From contig NC_071331.1 in assembly GCF_010183535.1 (NCBI RefSeq), forward strand, positions 2,666,001 through 2,730,000: a stretch of 64,000 bases of DNA, given 5' to 3'. Numbering within the stretch: the stretch's first letter is position 1; each line of letters begins with the position of its first letter. The stretch comes from Caenorhabditis remanei. Taxonomy: Eukaryota; Nematoda; Chromadorea; Rhabditida; Rhabditidae. Positions 1 to 10,800 of this stretch are shown here, piece after piece. The notes below the pieces were generated by a model. The model worked only from the letters and a program-made list of their open reading frames with translations, made no database searches and was not told where the DNA came from. The position numbers and the translations under genes are program-made.

Positions 1-360
1 TATTCCGCGAAGTTCCGGTTTTCCGTTTCAATAATTGGATACAAAATGTGGGAAATTTAGACATTCCAATGGTAAGATCTTTAATAGAAAGATAACTCAA
101 AACTAGTTTTTTTGTCGATAATCTTATCAAGTATGCTAACTTTTTTAACATCCTTGAGTTCTCATTTTCTCTTTATTATCTCGACCCAATGCCGGAGTGG
201 AAACGAATTGTGACACTGACTTGGTTATAAAGTAACTTTGAAAAACAGTAGAATATTTAGAAATGTTTGTTCCTAATATCATGTATAGTTTAAACATTTC
301 TACCGTTTTGGCATACATTTTGTGTACTTTCACTTGTTGAAAAACTTTGATGGTACTTAT
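1..360. repeat. Segmental-duplication flank, copy of the block at 24,838-25,200
   Basis: This stretch matches 24,838-25,200 almost base for base, including the text around TTCCGTTTCAATAA and AAACTAGTTTT. Parts of it also match 5,340-5,850 and 18,355-18,800. It is the 5' flank that travels with the dynein light chain-like copies. I see no coding sequence in it. Confidence 0.75.
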
Positions 361-448
361 TACTTCTTCCAGTTTTATTATTTTCTACTACCTATTTTCT
401 CTCTCGTTAAAAATTTTTTTATGGTGGGGTTATTACCTATTACACTGT

Positions 449-560
449 CCTGAACCCCTGAAACCTCTCAGACAAAGGATAACTTCTCGTTTTTTTGTTC
501 CGTTTGAAATCGGATACGTTTAGAGATGTCAGCTTACCCTCAATTTCTCACCTAACTTCT
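449..560 (+). promoter_or_regulatory. Conserved upstream block of the LC8-like copies (promoter/5' UTR candidate)
   Basis: A roughly 110-bp block, beginning near CCCCTGAAACCTCTCAGAC and ending near CAATTTCTCACCTAAC, lies 50-150 bp before the first exon. It recurs at about 7,097-7,213, 19,059-19,170, 21,727-21,840 and 25,290-25,405. It is much better conserved between copies than the nearby introns. It contains a 9-codon ATG-to-TAA mini-ORF (ATGTCAGCTTACCC). Its position suggests promoter or 5' UTR, but an unrecognised non-coding exon is possible. Confidence 0.4.
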
Positions 561-606
561 CTTCACTTCTTTTCGAAATTTGGATTTTATTCCTCTACTG
601 CCAAGA

Positions 607-1231
607 ATGATGAAAATCAATGGATTCGGTAAAAAGATGACTGCGAAACAGTTGAGAACGAAATTTGAAAGACAAAACTCTTGTGATGAGACTTATTTTG
701 ATGAATTGTGAGTTGGGAAGGTAGATTGTTGGAACTCTAATTATTGAATTATTCAATTAAGACATATAATTTGATGATGAAACATTATATATTTTCTACT
801 TCATCTCCATCTTTTTTCCAGAAAAAAATCGCGTAAATGGCGTGAACCACCAGTGAAGGCTCTTCGTTTCGAGAATCTCATAATTCAAGAGACAAATCTC
901 CCATTGGAACAAATTGAAGAATCGAAGAAGATGTTGGGTGATGCATTGCAGTTATGTGGCATTGAGAATGAAATTGCCAGTTTCATGAAGAGGAAATTTG
1001 ATGCCAAATATGGTAAGGATTAATTTTGACAAATTCGATATTTAGTTTTCTAAAAAATTCAATGATAACTTAAAACATGTTTCCATTAGTGTTTTTGCAA
1101 AACAATGCTTTATTTCATTTCCAGGCGGACATTGGCAATACATAGTTGGAAGAAACTTCGGAAGTCACTTGGATCCAATTCAATTCATTCATTTCACTGT
1201 TTCAAAAATTTCAGTTATTCTGTTCAGATGA
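607..1231 (+). CDS. Dynein light chain LC8-like protein, copy 1 (three exons)
   Basis: The exons are 607-707, 822-1012 and 1125-1231, with GT donors (GTGAGT, GTAAGG) and TTTTCCAG/TTTCCAG acceptors. All junctions keep frame and give 132 residues. The C-terminal 90 residues match the LC8/DYNLL fold: a helical part (LGDALQLCGIENEIASFMK, KFDAKYG), then the family hallmark VGRNFGSH and a final beta-strand ending VILFR. LC8 proteins are homodimeric hubs that bind short motifs in partners, including dynein intermediate chain. The family is normally about 89 residues; here a basic N-terminal extension of about 45 residues is added. The usual segment before the last strands is changed (DPIQFIHFTVSK), so partner binding may differ. 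The start is the first of two adjacent ATGs, and copy 3 has the same arrangement. Expression is not shown by the sequence. Confidence 0.8.
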
Positions 1232-2100
1232 TTCATTTCTAGTCATATCAAACCTTTGTACACACTATATATGTTGACTGGAACTTGATAAAGCCATCTT
1301 CTTCTGACACAATTTTTGTTTCACCTTCTTTACAACCTTAAAAGAATTAGTTCTTCATAAAATGCATGGAGTTCTCAAAAAAATCATGAAAAAAATCATA
1401 GTAATGTTGTTTATTTGTCTTATTCTAACTAACTATTACAGAAGACGAACACTGTCATGACATAAGGACAAAACAGTAACCATATTCAATATAATTTTAT
1501 TTTATTCATCGTTTAGATATAAAGAAAAGTGACTGGAGGACAGGTAAGGTCTTTCACGAGACTATTATCAAGTTGAAATTCACAGTTGTGAGTGCTCACA
1601 GAGCATTTGTGATCTGAAACTATTAAAGCCAAAGACAAAGTTTTTATTTTTGATTTTTTCCATTCCTTAGATACTCCATTCCTTTAGAAGTTCCTCACTG
1701 CTCAAAAGTTTGATGTGAAAAAGAAAACATTTTTTTTGCCGTTGCCAGCTGTCAATAAATAGCTACCGAACCTAAAAATTACATTATGTCGACTGCAACA
1801 AAACCTGAACATCCGTTCATATTTATATTAGACAACTTTTTAAAAACATTTCGAGTCAGACTTCGACGTCCTGTGAGGAAAGTTCATATTGATACATTAC
1901 TGTTTCAGTGAGTCAAAAAAAAGTCGTTAACTTTAAAAAAAAACAGATCTCTTTTGGATTTCCTTATTAAAAATATACTTATTCTGGTCTTGTCGTTTTT
2001 CTTCATTCACTAGATTCATATTGGGCACCGTGTCACTCTCTTCCACAACTTAGGTTACTGTAGGTAAAATACTTTTAATTTTTAATTAAGAAGGGTTGGA
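1232..2100. repeat. 3' flanking duplication of copy 1
   Basis: No gene is seen. From about 1,690 the sequence (CTCACTGCTCAAAAGTTTG, then GCTACCGAACCTAAAAATTAC) recurs at 7,995-8,400 and 19,950-20,350, with a remnant at 22,630-22,790. It is the shared downstream part of the duplicated gene unit. Short ORFs in it are not conserved between copies. Confidence 0.65.
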
Positions 2101-3870
2101 TTTGGACTTCATTATTTACTAAAATAAATTACACCAGTTATTTCGTGTAGGTGAACATGCGCTCCACCGGAACAGATTTGTTTTTACTTTCAGTTTCAAT
2201 TTCTAAGTTTTGAAATTGTCCGTGATCAAACTTAAATTGTGAGTTTCAGGTGACTCCTTCAAAAATCTGACAGGAATTCAAGATACTGGCTATGTAGAGC
2301 ATTCGGGGGTTAGTTTGGGATTTATATTTAAAGACGTTGAACCCTCAATTACTGGTTTGAACAAAATTCACACTAGTTATATTGGGTCGGTGAAACCGAG
2401 CTCCACTGAAAACTTCATTCGTTGTATTTTTTCTGAATGTGCTCAAAATTTTAGTGACTTCACAGAGTACCTTGTTGGTTTAATTATTCTCGAGTCTTTT
2501 GCAGCTTTAGGTTTTCCTACGACTAGGTTGCTATCTCTTTTTCGAGTTACTATAACTACAGTCCCCGTTTCAAAGTACACAGAAAGTCATTACAATATTC
2601 TAAAAAAAACTATAGCAGTAGATCCTTGTTAACTTCAAACATAGATTTTCTGGTTTTCGAGCAATTTTTCTTCAACGGTTTGCTTGTGGAAATTACCTTT
2701 TTTTCCAAACATTGATACAAAGAACCGGAAAATCGATTCTTCCAATAGAGTATGTTCTTATTCACAATAAGGATAAAATTCAGTTAACTATGAAAATGAA
2801 AAACCCATGCTATATTGGATTTGTGGAACCGAGCTCAAATGAAATCCTCATATAAATGCCCATCTCCCCGCTAATGCTGTTATTCAGGTCTTTTTGAATT
2901 TAGTATTTATGTACTGTTTTGCAAATATTTCAAGACTTGAGGAGGACAAAATTAATGCTTATTCCTTCATCTACCTTGAATTTGAAAGTTCGAACTTGTT
3001 TGGTTTTCTGGTTCTGTTTTCTCAAACGCTTTTCTTATTTAAAGTTTTTTTCCAATTTCAAAATTGATAAAAATTCCAAAAATAGGACATTCTAATGGTA
3101 TTTTGATAATTGCAGTCAAATTATTTATAACACAGATGTTGCACTTTCCTACTGATTTTTCCATTTCAAATATGTATGTTATTTTACCTGCTTACTACTA
3201 TCTTGAGCAAACTTCTGCAAATTAGGTTCCAAATTATATCCAGGTTCCCTCAAATTATATCCATGTGAAATTTCTAATTATCTCGTTGTTCTGTCCTCAG
3301 TTTTTTAAGTTAGAAAATGTGCTCTTTTTTAATTTAGTGTATTTGCAGGGTACCTTACCAAATCGAAATACGTAGATACTCGGTGAACGTATTGCCATTT
3401 TTTCGGTCACTGTAACTATTCGACCCTACTCTCTAAAAATTGCTGTTTCGAAATACTCGGAAAATCCTGTCAATATCCCAACAACCAGTAAGTTTTTTGT
3501 GGTCTCTTTGAGTTTTCAGGAATTGAAAAATAATTTTGGTATGATTTCTTTTTCTTTTTTTTCACTGCTAGCTGAAATTGTCCAGGTGGGTTCATTAGAC
3601 TGTATTCAGTGTAGGAACCTGTTTTATTCCGGATTAGTTAAACCGCACTCAAATTATATCCCTGATTTATAGTTTTCCACTGTTGTCATTATTTTTTTGC
3701 ATGTGTTGGTCAGTTTCGAACGAAAACAATTTCTAAATACTGTTTCAAAACAAACAGACATTTGGATCCAATAATAAAAAATGTTTCTCAGCGGTATTGA
3801 ACGACACTTTTACATCTTGTTTAACTGGCACTACAGTGTTGATCAAGTGAGTGAGCTTTTAATATTTCAG
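2100..3870. repeat. Array of diverged repeat units with GAAACCGCGCTC-like motif
   Basis: The same phrases recur in the same order at low identity: GGTGAAACCGAGCTC, AAAATTTTAGTGACTTCAC, CCCCGTTTCAAAGTACTC and ATTGATACAAAGAACCGG. Here the first motif is near 2,389, 2,818 and 3,637. Other arrays of the family fill 8.4-13.1, 20.4-21.6, 22.9-23.6 and 25.7-26.6 kb. Units are a few hundred bp, AT-rich and without a conserved reading frame. Confidence 0.6.
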
Positions 3871-3879
3871 AATGGGGAG

Positions 3880-4546
3880 CAGAGATGTTGGGATGTGAAC
3901 ATTTTCTTATCCGGAAGTCGGAAGTCGGAAGTGAAAAAAAGCCCGGAAGTCGGGAATTGGAAATCGGAAGTGGGAAATCGGAATTAGATTTTTTCGCAAA
4001 TATTCCAAAAATCCAAGAGAAAAATCATAAAATGGGCGAAAATAAGTGGAAAATTAGTTTTTGGCTGAAGAAAAGCCTATTTTCTGTCCTTTTAGACCAT
4101 TTTTCCATGTATTTCTGCGAAATTTACTTTTCCGAAATTCCACCGTAATGGAATGACAAAAGTCGGAAGCAGGCTTGTTCGGAAAATTTTATGAATTTTG
4201 CCGGGAATGACATTCAAATTTCAAGAGTTTTTCCGAAAAAAAGTCGGAAAAAAGTTTTATAACTTCTTATAAACGCGACTGAAAACGGTAAATAAAGTGT
4301 GAAAGTGTTCAACTCGTTAATATCTACAATTATAGATTAGCGACTGATTCTGAGAAATTGAGTGCGCAAAGTTACACGAGTTTTTTCCGACTTTTTTTCC
4401 GAACAAGCCTGGTCGGAAGTAAAATTCCTTAACCAGAAGTCGGAAGTCGGAAGTGAAATTTCTTATCCGGAAGTCGGAAGTCGGAAGTCGGAAGTGAAAA
4501 AAGCCCGGAAGTCGGAAGTCGGAAGTCGGAGTTCCCGACAACACTG
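3880..4546. mobile_element. hAT-type non-autonomous element rich in CGGAAGT, with a nested hAT element
   Basis: The ends are imperfect inverted repeats (CAGAGATGTTGGGA and TTCCCGACAACACTG). They are bounded by an 8-bp direct repeat ATGGGGAG at 3,872-3,879 and 4,547-4,554, as expected for hAT transposition. The interior is made of CGGAAGT and GCCCGGAAG repeats. The same interior text is found on the other strand in the elements at 45,510-46,051 and 49,732-50,091. There is no transposase ORF. Confidence 0.75.
4170..4411. mobile_element. Nested hAT-type miniature element
   Basis: This 242-bp element has terminal inverted repeats CAGGCTTGTTCGGA and TCCGAACAAGCCTG. It is flanked by an 8-bp direct repeat GTCGGAAG at 4,162-4,169 and 4,412-4,419. 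It lies inside the 3,880-4,546 element and is therefore younger. The duplication word is also the internal repeat word of the host element, so target preference and chance are hard to separate. It has no coding capacity. Confidence 0.75.
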
Positions 4547-4637
4547 ATGGGGAGTCACTGGCTGAGACACTCTGAATGTGTTACGTTGTGTCAATGAAAC
4601 AGTAAAATGACACTTTTTTTCTCTACTATTTCACTGA

Positions 4638-5014
4638 CTAGGGAAGGCCTCGGGGTGACCGTGGAGTTATGGAACGTGGCCTATATCATTGGAAAGCTGA
4701 GAAAACGTTGATTTCAAATATATATTCAGTTTTTGCCCTCGAGGCCTGGTATTCGAGAAAATCAAGATCAAAGTGTAGAAAAATGAAAAAATACTGCCTT
4801 TTTACTCGCAAAAATTGCGAAAAATTGCATAACAATTTTTCGCGTGTCAGAAAGGCAATAATCCACTGTTTTTCTACACTTTGATCTTGATTTTCTCGAA
4901 TACCAGGCCTCGAGGGCAAAAACTGAATATATATTAAAAATCAACGTTTTCTCAGCTTTCCAATGATATAGGCCACGTTCCATAACTCCACGGTCACCCC
5001 GAGGCCTTCCCTAG
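4638..5014. mobile_element. Palindromic foldback element (CTAGGGAAGG ends)
   Basis: Two arms of about 150-165 bp are near-perfect reverse complements around a short loop. They start CTAGGGAAGGCCTCGGGG and end with its complement. TGA flanks both sides (4,635-4,637 and 5,015-5,017), a possible 3-bp target duplication. A piece of the arm (GAATATATATTTGG to CAGCTTTCCAATGATATAGG) also lies near 5,865-5,910 and 18,850-18,900, so older copies exist. No protein is encoded; ORFs in the arms are mirror artefacts. Confidence 0.7.
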
Positions 5015-5224
5015 TGAGTGATCAAAACTTGATTTCTTCGTACTGATAGTGAAATAGTTGTGTTACTAAGAGAGAACGAAATGAAAAAAATTCCGGCGGC
5101 AAGCGGAAGACGGAAAACAAAAATTCCGCTCAAACCTGTAAAGAATATTTGCGAGAAAGTGATACATATTTTTTCTGTTGTCCTCAGCAGATACGAAGAC
5201 TATGTATCATAGCGTTTTTAGTGT

Positions 5225-5880
5225 TTCATCTTTATTACAACCTTTATCCAAAGACTTTGTTAAAACAATCACGAAAATAACCGAAAACGTTTGTCAGAAA
5301 ACGTGATCTATGTATCTGAAAAAATGTTATCTGAAAATCCAATTTTCCGTTTCAGTAATTGGATACAGAATGTGGGAAAGTTGAACAATTAATGGTCAAC
5401 CATACGCGTTTCTAATAGAAGGTAAACTCAAAACTAGCTTTATTCCAGTAGTCTTGCCAAGTACGTGGACCTTTTTAACCGGCCTAGGATATTGTCTTAG
5501 CATATCTGAAAAAATTAAATTGCTATAATTCATGCTCCTTGAGTTCTCAATTTCAGTTCGTTGACTAGTATTGGGGAGTAGATGGAATATAATGACATTC
5601 TTAGAAGAAGCATTTGACCCTATTTTATTGTAAACAGCACCTAAAAATGGTTATAATAGTGTTAAATTTCGATTTTTGGTAAAAACTGATAGTTTTGTTG
5701 TTTACAAACGAAAAGTGGAAAAAAAATCGAATAAACGAACCGTGAGACTGTTTTGAGTATAAACCAACTTTGAAAAACAGTAGAACATTTATGTATATTG
5801 TTCCTGATATTATGTTTCTTATTATAAGACCGTCATTCATCGCGAATTGAGTGCCACTAAAAAACTAAATATATATTTGG
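5225..5880. repeat. Segmental duplication block, paralogous to 18,235-18,900
   Basis: The block matches 18,235-18,900 over most of its length (for example AACCTTTATCCAAAGACTTTG and AACTGATAGTTTTGTTGTTT). It matches the window start and 24,838 more weakly. It is the 5' flank of the gene unit, separated from gene copy 2 by the Tc1-like insertion. No gene is seen. Confidence 0.65.
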
Positions 5881-5912
5881 AATCAGCGTTTTCTCAGCTT
5901 TCCAATAATATA

Positions 5913-6939
5913 CAGTCACGGCCATAATCTTATTCCGCAAGGGTTTTTGAGCCCTAACTTCTTTAAAATTGGTCGGATTGCCCTGAAACTTTGAGGAAAC
6001 ATTTATTGTAAAGTTTTTGTCATATTTAATGAAAGTTCAGGGTGAAAAATCATGTTTTACAAGTTTTATGTAAAATTTTGCGACACATGAAGAATGCGAC
6101 ACTTGCAGTTTTGAGTTGAAAATTGTCAACTTTGTGGTGTGGCACGGCCTCCCTGATAGTCTCACAATATAGATTGTTTACGGACTATACAGAACAAACT
6201 TTTAGCTTCATTTTTGTAATTGACAACTTTTCTGTACGGGCACATCCTAATAAGTTACAGGCAGTTAATGTAAACAGTTCAAAAATTTCACCTTTTAGCA
6301 CTGAAAAAAGGCAAAAATTGCGAGAAATTTCTTTGACGATTGATTCTTATTAGAATGTGCCCGTACAAAAAAGTTGTCAACTACAAAAATGAAGCTCTAT
6401 TTTCCACTGAAAACTGCAAGTGTCGCATTCTTCATGGCTGGTACTTTTTTTAGGGATTCATATCGAGGTAAAAATGTTACATAAATGTTTTCCACATTAT
6501 TTTCAATACATTGGTAAACTTTTATACTGTTTTCTACAAAAATACAAGTTTTACAGGTGTTTGAAGTGTAAATCTCCGTATATTAGTACTACCAAACTTT
6601 GACAGCCGGGAGACATGGATAGCAAGCCAAGAGTAGTAGTCCAGTGGTCAAAAAATGAACATCAAGTCTGTTTACATTAAAAAACTATCATAGACACTAA
6701 TAAAACACTCTATTTTCGATACACCGGTCATGGAAATGAAAATATGTGATTTCTCGAGTTTTCGAAATTTTGAAAATTTCACATAAAACTTGTAAAACAT
6801 GATTTTTCACCCTGAACTTTCATTAAATATGACAAAAACTTTACAATAAATGTTTCCTCAAAGTTTCAGGGCAATCCGACCAATTTTAAAGAAGTTAGGG
6901 CTCAAAAACCCTTGCGGAATAAGATTATGGCCGTGACTG
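5913..6939. mobile_element. Non-autonomous Tc1/mariner-type transposon
   Basis: The terminal inverted repeats are about 170 bp long. They begin CAGTCACGGCCATAATCTTA, very like the CAGTGCTGGCC ends of Tc1, and are flanked by TA on both sides (5,911-5,912 and 6,940-6,941). In the paralogous block at 18,890-18,900 the same flanks meet without the element (GATATAGGTCAC), a direct empty site with a single TA. There is no transposase ORF. The interior holds another inverted repeat (6,087-6,435), so it is probably a palindromic element nested in a Tc1-like one. Confidence 0.85.
6087..6435. repeat. Inner inverted repeat within the Tc1-like element
   Basis: ATGAAGAATGCGACACTTGC at the left is the reverse complement of text at 6,416-6,435. 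TGTACGGGCACAT near 6,231 mirrors ATGTGCCCGTAC near 6,354. A solo remnant of the same arm occurs near 33,165-33,215. It may be an independent palindromic element or the internal part of the Tc1-like element. Confidence 0.55.
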
Positions 6940-7287
6940 TAGGTCATGTGACCATCCTTAGTTAATACAAGTGAAAATATTTCAATCATCATTCGCCCGT
7001 ACTCTCTTCCAGTTTTATCATTGTCTGCTATCAATGTTTTCTCTCGTCTAAAAAACTTATTGTGGTGTGGGTAATAGGGGTTCTTCCCCCATTATTACAC
7101 TCCCTTGAACCCCTGAAACCTCTCAGACAAAGGATAACTTCTCGTTTTTTTGTTCCGTTTGAAATCGGATACGTTTAGAGATGTCAGCTTATCCTCAATT
7201 TCTCACCTAACTTTTCTTAACTTCTTTTCGAAATTTGGATTTTTTCCACAACTGCTATAAAAATGATGAAAATCAAAAAAAAAAAAG

Positions 7288-7897
7288 ATGACTGCGAAAC
7301 AGTTGAGAACGAAATTTGAAAGACAAGACTCGTGTGATGAGTCTTATTTTGATGAATTGTGAGTTGGGAAGGTAAATGGTTCAAGTTAACTATTGAATTA
7401 TTCAATTAAGACATATAATTAGAAAAAGTGAAACAGTATATATTTTCTACTGTCCAACATTCCATCTTTTTTCCAGAAAAGAATCCCGTAAATGGCGTGA
7501 ACCACCAGAGAAGGCTCTTCGTTTCGAGAATCTCATAATTCAAGAGACAAATCTCCCATTGGAACAAATTGAAGAATCGAAGAAGATGTTGGGTGATGCA
7601 TTGCAGTTATGTGGCATTGAGAATGAAATTGCCAGTTACATGAAGAGGAAATTTGATGCCAAATATGGTAAGGATTAATTTTAACGAATTCGTAATTTTT
7701 CTATAAAATATTCAATAATTACATAAAGTTTGTGGGAACTTTATGTTTCCATGAGTGTTTTTGCAAAACAATACCTTATTTCATTTCCAGGCGGACATTG
7801 GCAATGCATAGTCGGAAGAAACTTCGGTAGTCACTTGGATCCAATTCAATTCATTCATTTCACTGTTTCTAAGATTTCAGTTATTCTGTTCAGATGA
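7288..7897 (+). CDS. Dynein light chain LC8-like protein, copy 2 (N-terminally shortened)
   Basis: The exons are 7,288-7,358, 7,477-7,667 and 7,791-7,897, giving 122 residues with intact splice sites. The original double ATG at 7,263-7,268 is out of frame, because the following codons were replaced by a run of 12 A (7,275-7,286). The region between is 5 bp shorter than in copy 3. Translation can only reach the conserved frame from the internal ATG at 7,288, which is residue 11 (MTAKQLR) in copies 1 and 3. The LC8 core, including VGRNFGSH and the C-terminal VILFR, is complete. It may still be functional if the first 10 residues are dispensable. Confidence 0.65.
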
Positions 7898-10800
7898 TTC
7901 ATTTCTACTCAACACAAATCGATAAAACGAATAAAAACATTGTACATAACATATCTGTTGACTGGAACTTTTACCTTCTTCGAACCCCTCAAAAAAAGTT
8001 CTTTATAAAACCACTCACTGCTCAAAAGTTTGATGTGAAAAAGAAAACTTTTTTTTGCCGTTGCCAGCTGTCAATAAATAGCTACCGAACCTAAAAATTA
8101 CATTATGTCGACTGCAACAAAACCTGAACATCCGTTCATATTTATATTAGACAACTTTTTTGAACATTTCGAGTCAGACTTCGCCGATTTGGCAAGAAGG
8201 AAGTACACATTGATACATTACTACTGTTTCATTAGGTCAAGAAAAGTTAATAACTTATTGCAATTCTGGTCATTTCGCGTCAGCAAGAATACTCTATCTA
8301 TTCTTATCCTGTGCTTGTCATCCATGTTCTTTCACTAGATACATATTGGGCACCGTGTCACTCTCTTCCACAACTTAGGTTACTGTGTGTAAAATACTTT
8401 TAATTAATTTTGGGAATAATTGAACTTGGATTTCATTATTGACTAAAATAAATTACACCAGTTATTTCGTGTTGGTGAAACCGCGCTCAACCGGAAAAGT
8501 TTGGATTTTTCTTTCAGTTTCAATTTCTAAGTTTTGAAATTGTGCGTGATCAAATTAAAAATAGTGCGTTTTAGTTGACTCCTGCAAAAAATCTGACAGG
8601 AATTCAAGATACTGGCTATGTGGTGAATTCAGAGGTTAGTTTGAGATTTATTTTTAAATACATTGCACCCTCAGTCACAGATTAGAACAAAATCCACACT
8701 AGTTATATACATAAGGTAACTACAGTCCCCGTTTCAAAGTGCTCAGAAAGTCATTACAATATGCTGGAAAACAATTGGAGAAATTTGTTTGAAATTTAGA
8801 TTTTCTGGTTTTCAAGCTATTTTTCTTCAACGGTTGGCTTGTTGAAAATGCCGTTTTTTTCAAATATTGATACAAAGTGCCGGAAAATCGAATACTTCAA
8901 TAAGCTCTTAATGACGAAAAAAAAAAGTTTTTTTTCAATTTTCAGGTATCAAAAGGTGCTTAAAATTATGGTGACTTGTTAGCAGCTCTACTTCGTTCGG
9001 TTCCCACATTGATAAAGTTTTTGTATCATGTTCTGTGAATAGTACTGTTTCGAAATACCTGGAAAACGCTATGAATACCCTAAAAGACAATTTGTTCTAA
9101 TTCAGCGCTGAGGAGTTCCTCTATCATTTCAATCTTACTGTTGAGTTTTCTGATTTTGGCCAATGTTTGTTTACAGTTGTTATTATTGAAATCAACCGTT
9201 TTTCTGAATTTTAAACTGTAATTTTCACGTTATTTGAAAAAAAAAAATGAAAAACTAGTCAAACTGTGCAAATTAGTGACCTTTTTTTGTATCGAATTCA
9301 GACTATATCCCTGTTGTAAAAGTTATCATGTTCCCATAAATCCTTGTTGTAAAAATAATCATTTTTCTACACTTGTTGTTCAGTTCTTATCGAGTTGAGT
9401 TTCTAGGTACTGTTTCGTAATGTGTTAAAAATTTTAGTGACTTCATAGAATACCCTATTGAAATCTCAGTCTATACAGCGCTATGATCATTGAATGGAAC
9501 CGTTTTGAAATTCTTTGAAAATCCTGTTTATGTCACGGTAAACATTAGAACTGGTAGCTTTCTTGTAGCTTCCTCGAGTTTTTGAAAATTAATACATTTT
9601 GGCATAAAATATGACAAGTTGAAAGGAAAAGTTTTTCACGGATTAGTGAAACCGCGCCCAAAGTATTTCCTCGTTGTGAAAATTTATGGGCTGGCTATGG
9701 CTCGGAAGAAGTTGAGCATTCGGAGGTTAGTTTGGGATTTATTTTGGCTCAAATTGTACTTGAGAGACTGGTTAGAACAAAAGTCACACTAGTTTTAGTG
9801 AATTGGTGAAACCGCGCTCCACTGGAAAGTTTTTTTGATAAACTTGTTCACAGAATTACTTTTCGAGGTTTTTGCTATTTTAGACATCGTCAATCCTTGT
9901 TTATATTTTTGAGATACTATAGCTACAGTTCCCGTTTCAAAGTACTCAGAAAGGGATTACAATACCCTAAAAGACAATACAAATGGACCAAACGTCGACA
10001 TTTCTATTTTAAACTTAGATTTTCTCGTTTTCGGTCAATTTCTCCTGCAAGTTTTGCTTGTTAAAAAACCGCTTTTTTCCAATTCCAAAAATTGTTTCTT
10101 TCGCTGTGTTCCACATTGCTAGAGTTACTGTATGTGTGAATAGTACCATTTGAAAGTACGCGTAAAGTTATAGAAGTTTCTTAAAAAAACAATTAATTCT
10201 TGTCCTGTGGGAATACCTTTATCATTTTAATCTTGCTATTAGATTTTCTGATTTTCGGTCAACTTTTCATATTGTTGTTTTCATATTTTGTCGCAACGTG
10301 CACAAAATTATAGTGACTTCACAGGATACTTTGTCGGCAGAGTTACTTCTCGAGGTTTTTGCTACTTTAGATTTTCCATCTGCTATCTTTTCTATAATTT
10401 TCAAGTTACTATAGTTACAGTCCCCGTTTCAAAGTGATCAGAAAGGGATCACAATATTTTAAAAGACAGTTCCATTTCTGTCTAACTTAGGTTTTTTTTG
10501 AGGTTTTTTAACGGTTCGGAGGCCGTTTTTTTCCCAAAAATTTATACAAAGAACCGGAAAATCGGATATTTTAACAATTAATACAAATTAGAAAATCCAT
10601 TTTATATTGGATTAGTGAGACCGAGCTCAAAGGAAATCACTTTAAAAATGCTTATTAAAAATGTCATTAAAAATGTATTTTAAAATTCCGCTTTTCCAAC
10701 GAAAAACAAGTTACCAAACTACTTTTTTCGAGTTGATGAAACTGGAAAATGGTATTTTTTATTTTCAATTTAGGCACTGTTTCGAAATGTGCTAAAAAAA

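Noticed and set aside
2315..2632. 105-codon plus-strand ORF
   Set aside because: It lies in the diverged repeat array and is not open in sibling units.
4669..4983. Paired 71-77 codon ORFs
   Set aside because: They are mirror images from the CTAGGGAAGG palindrome arms.
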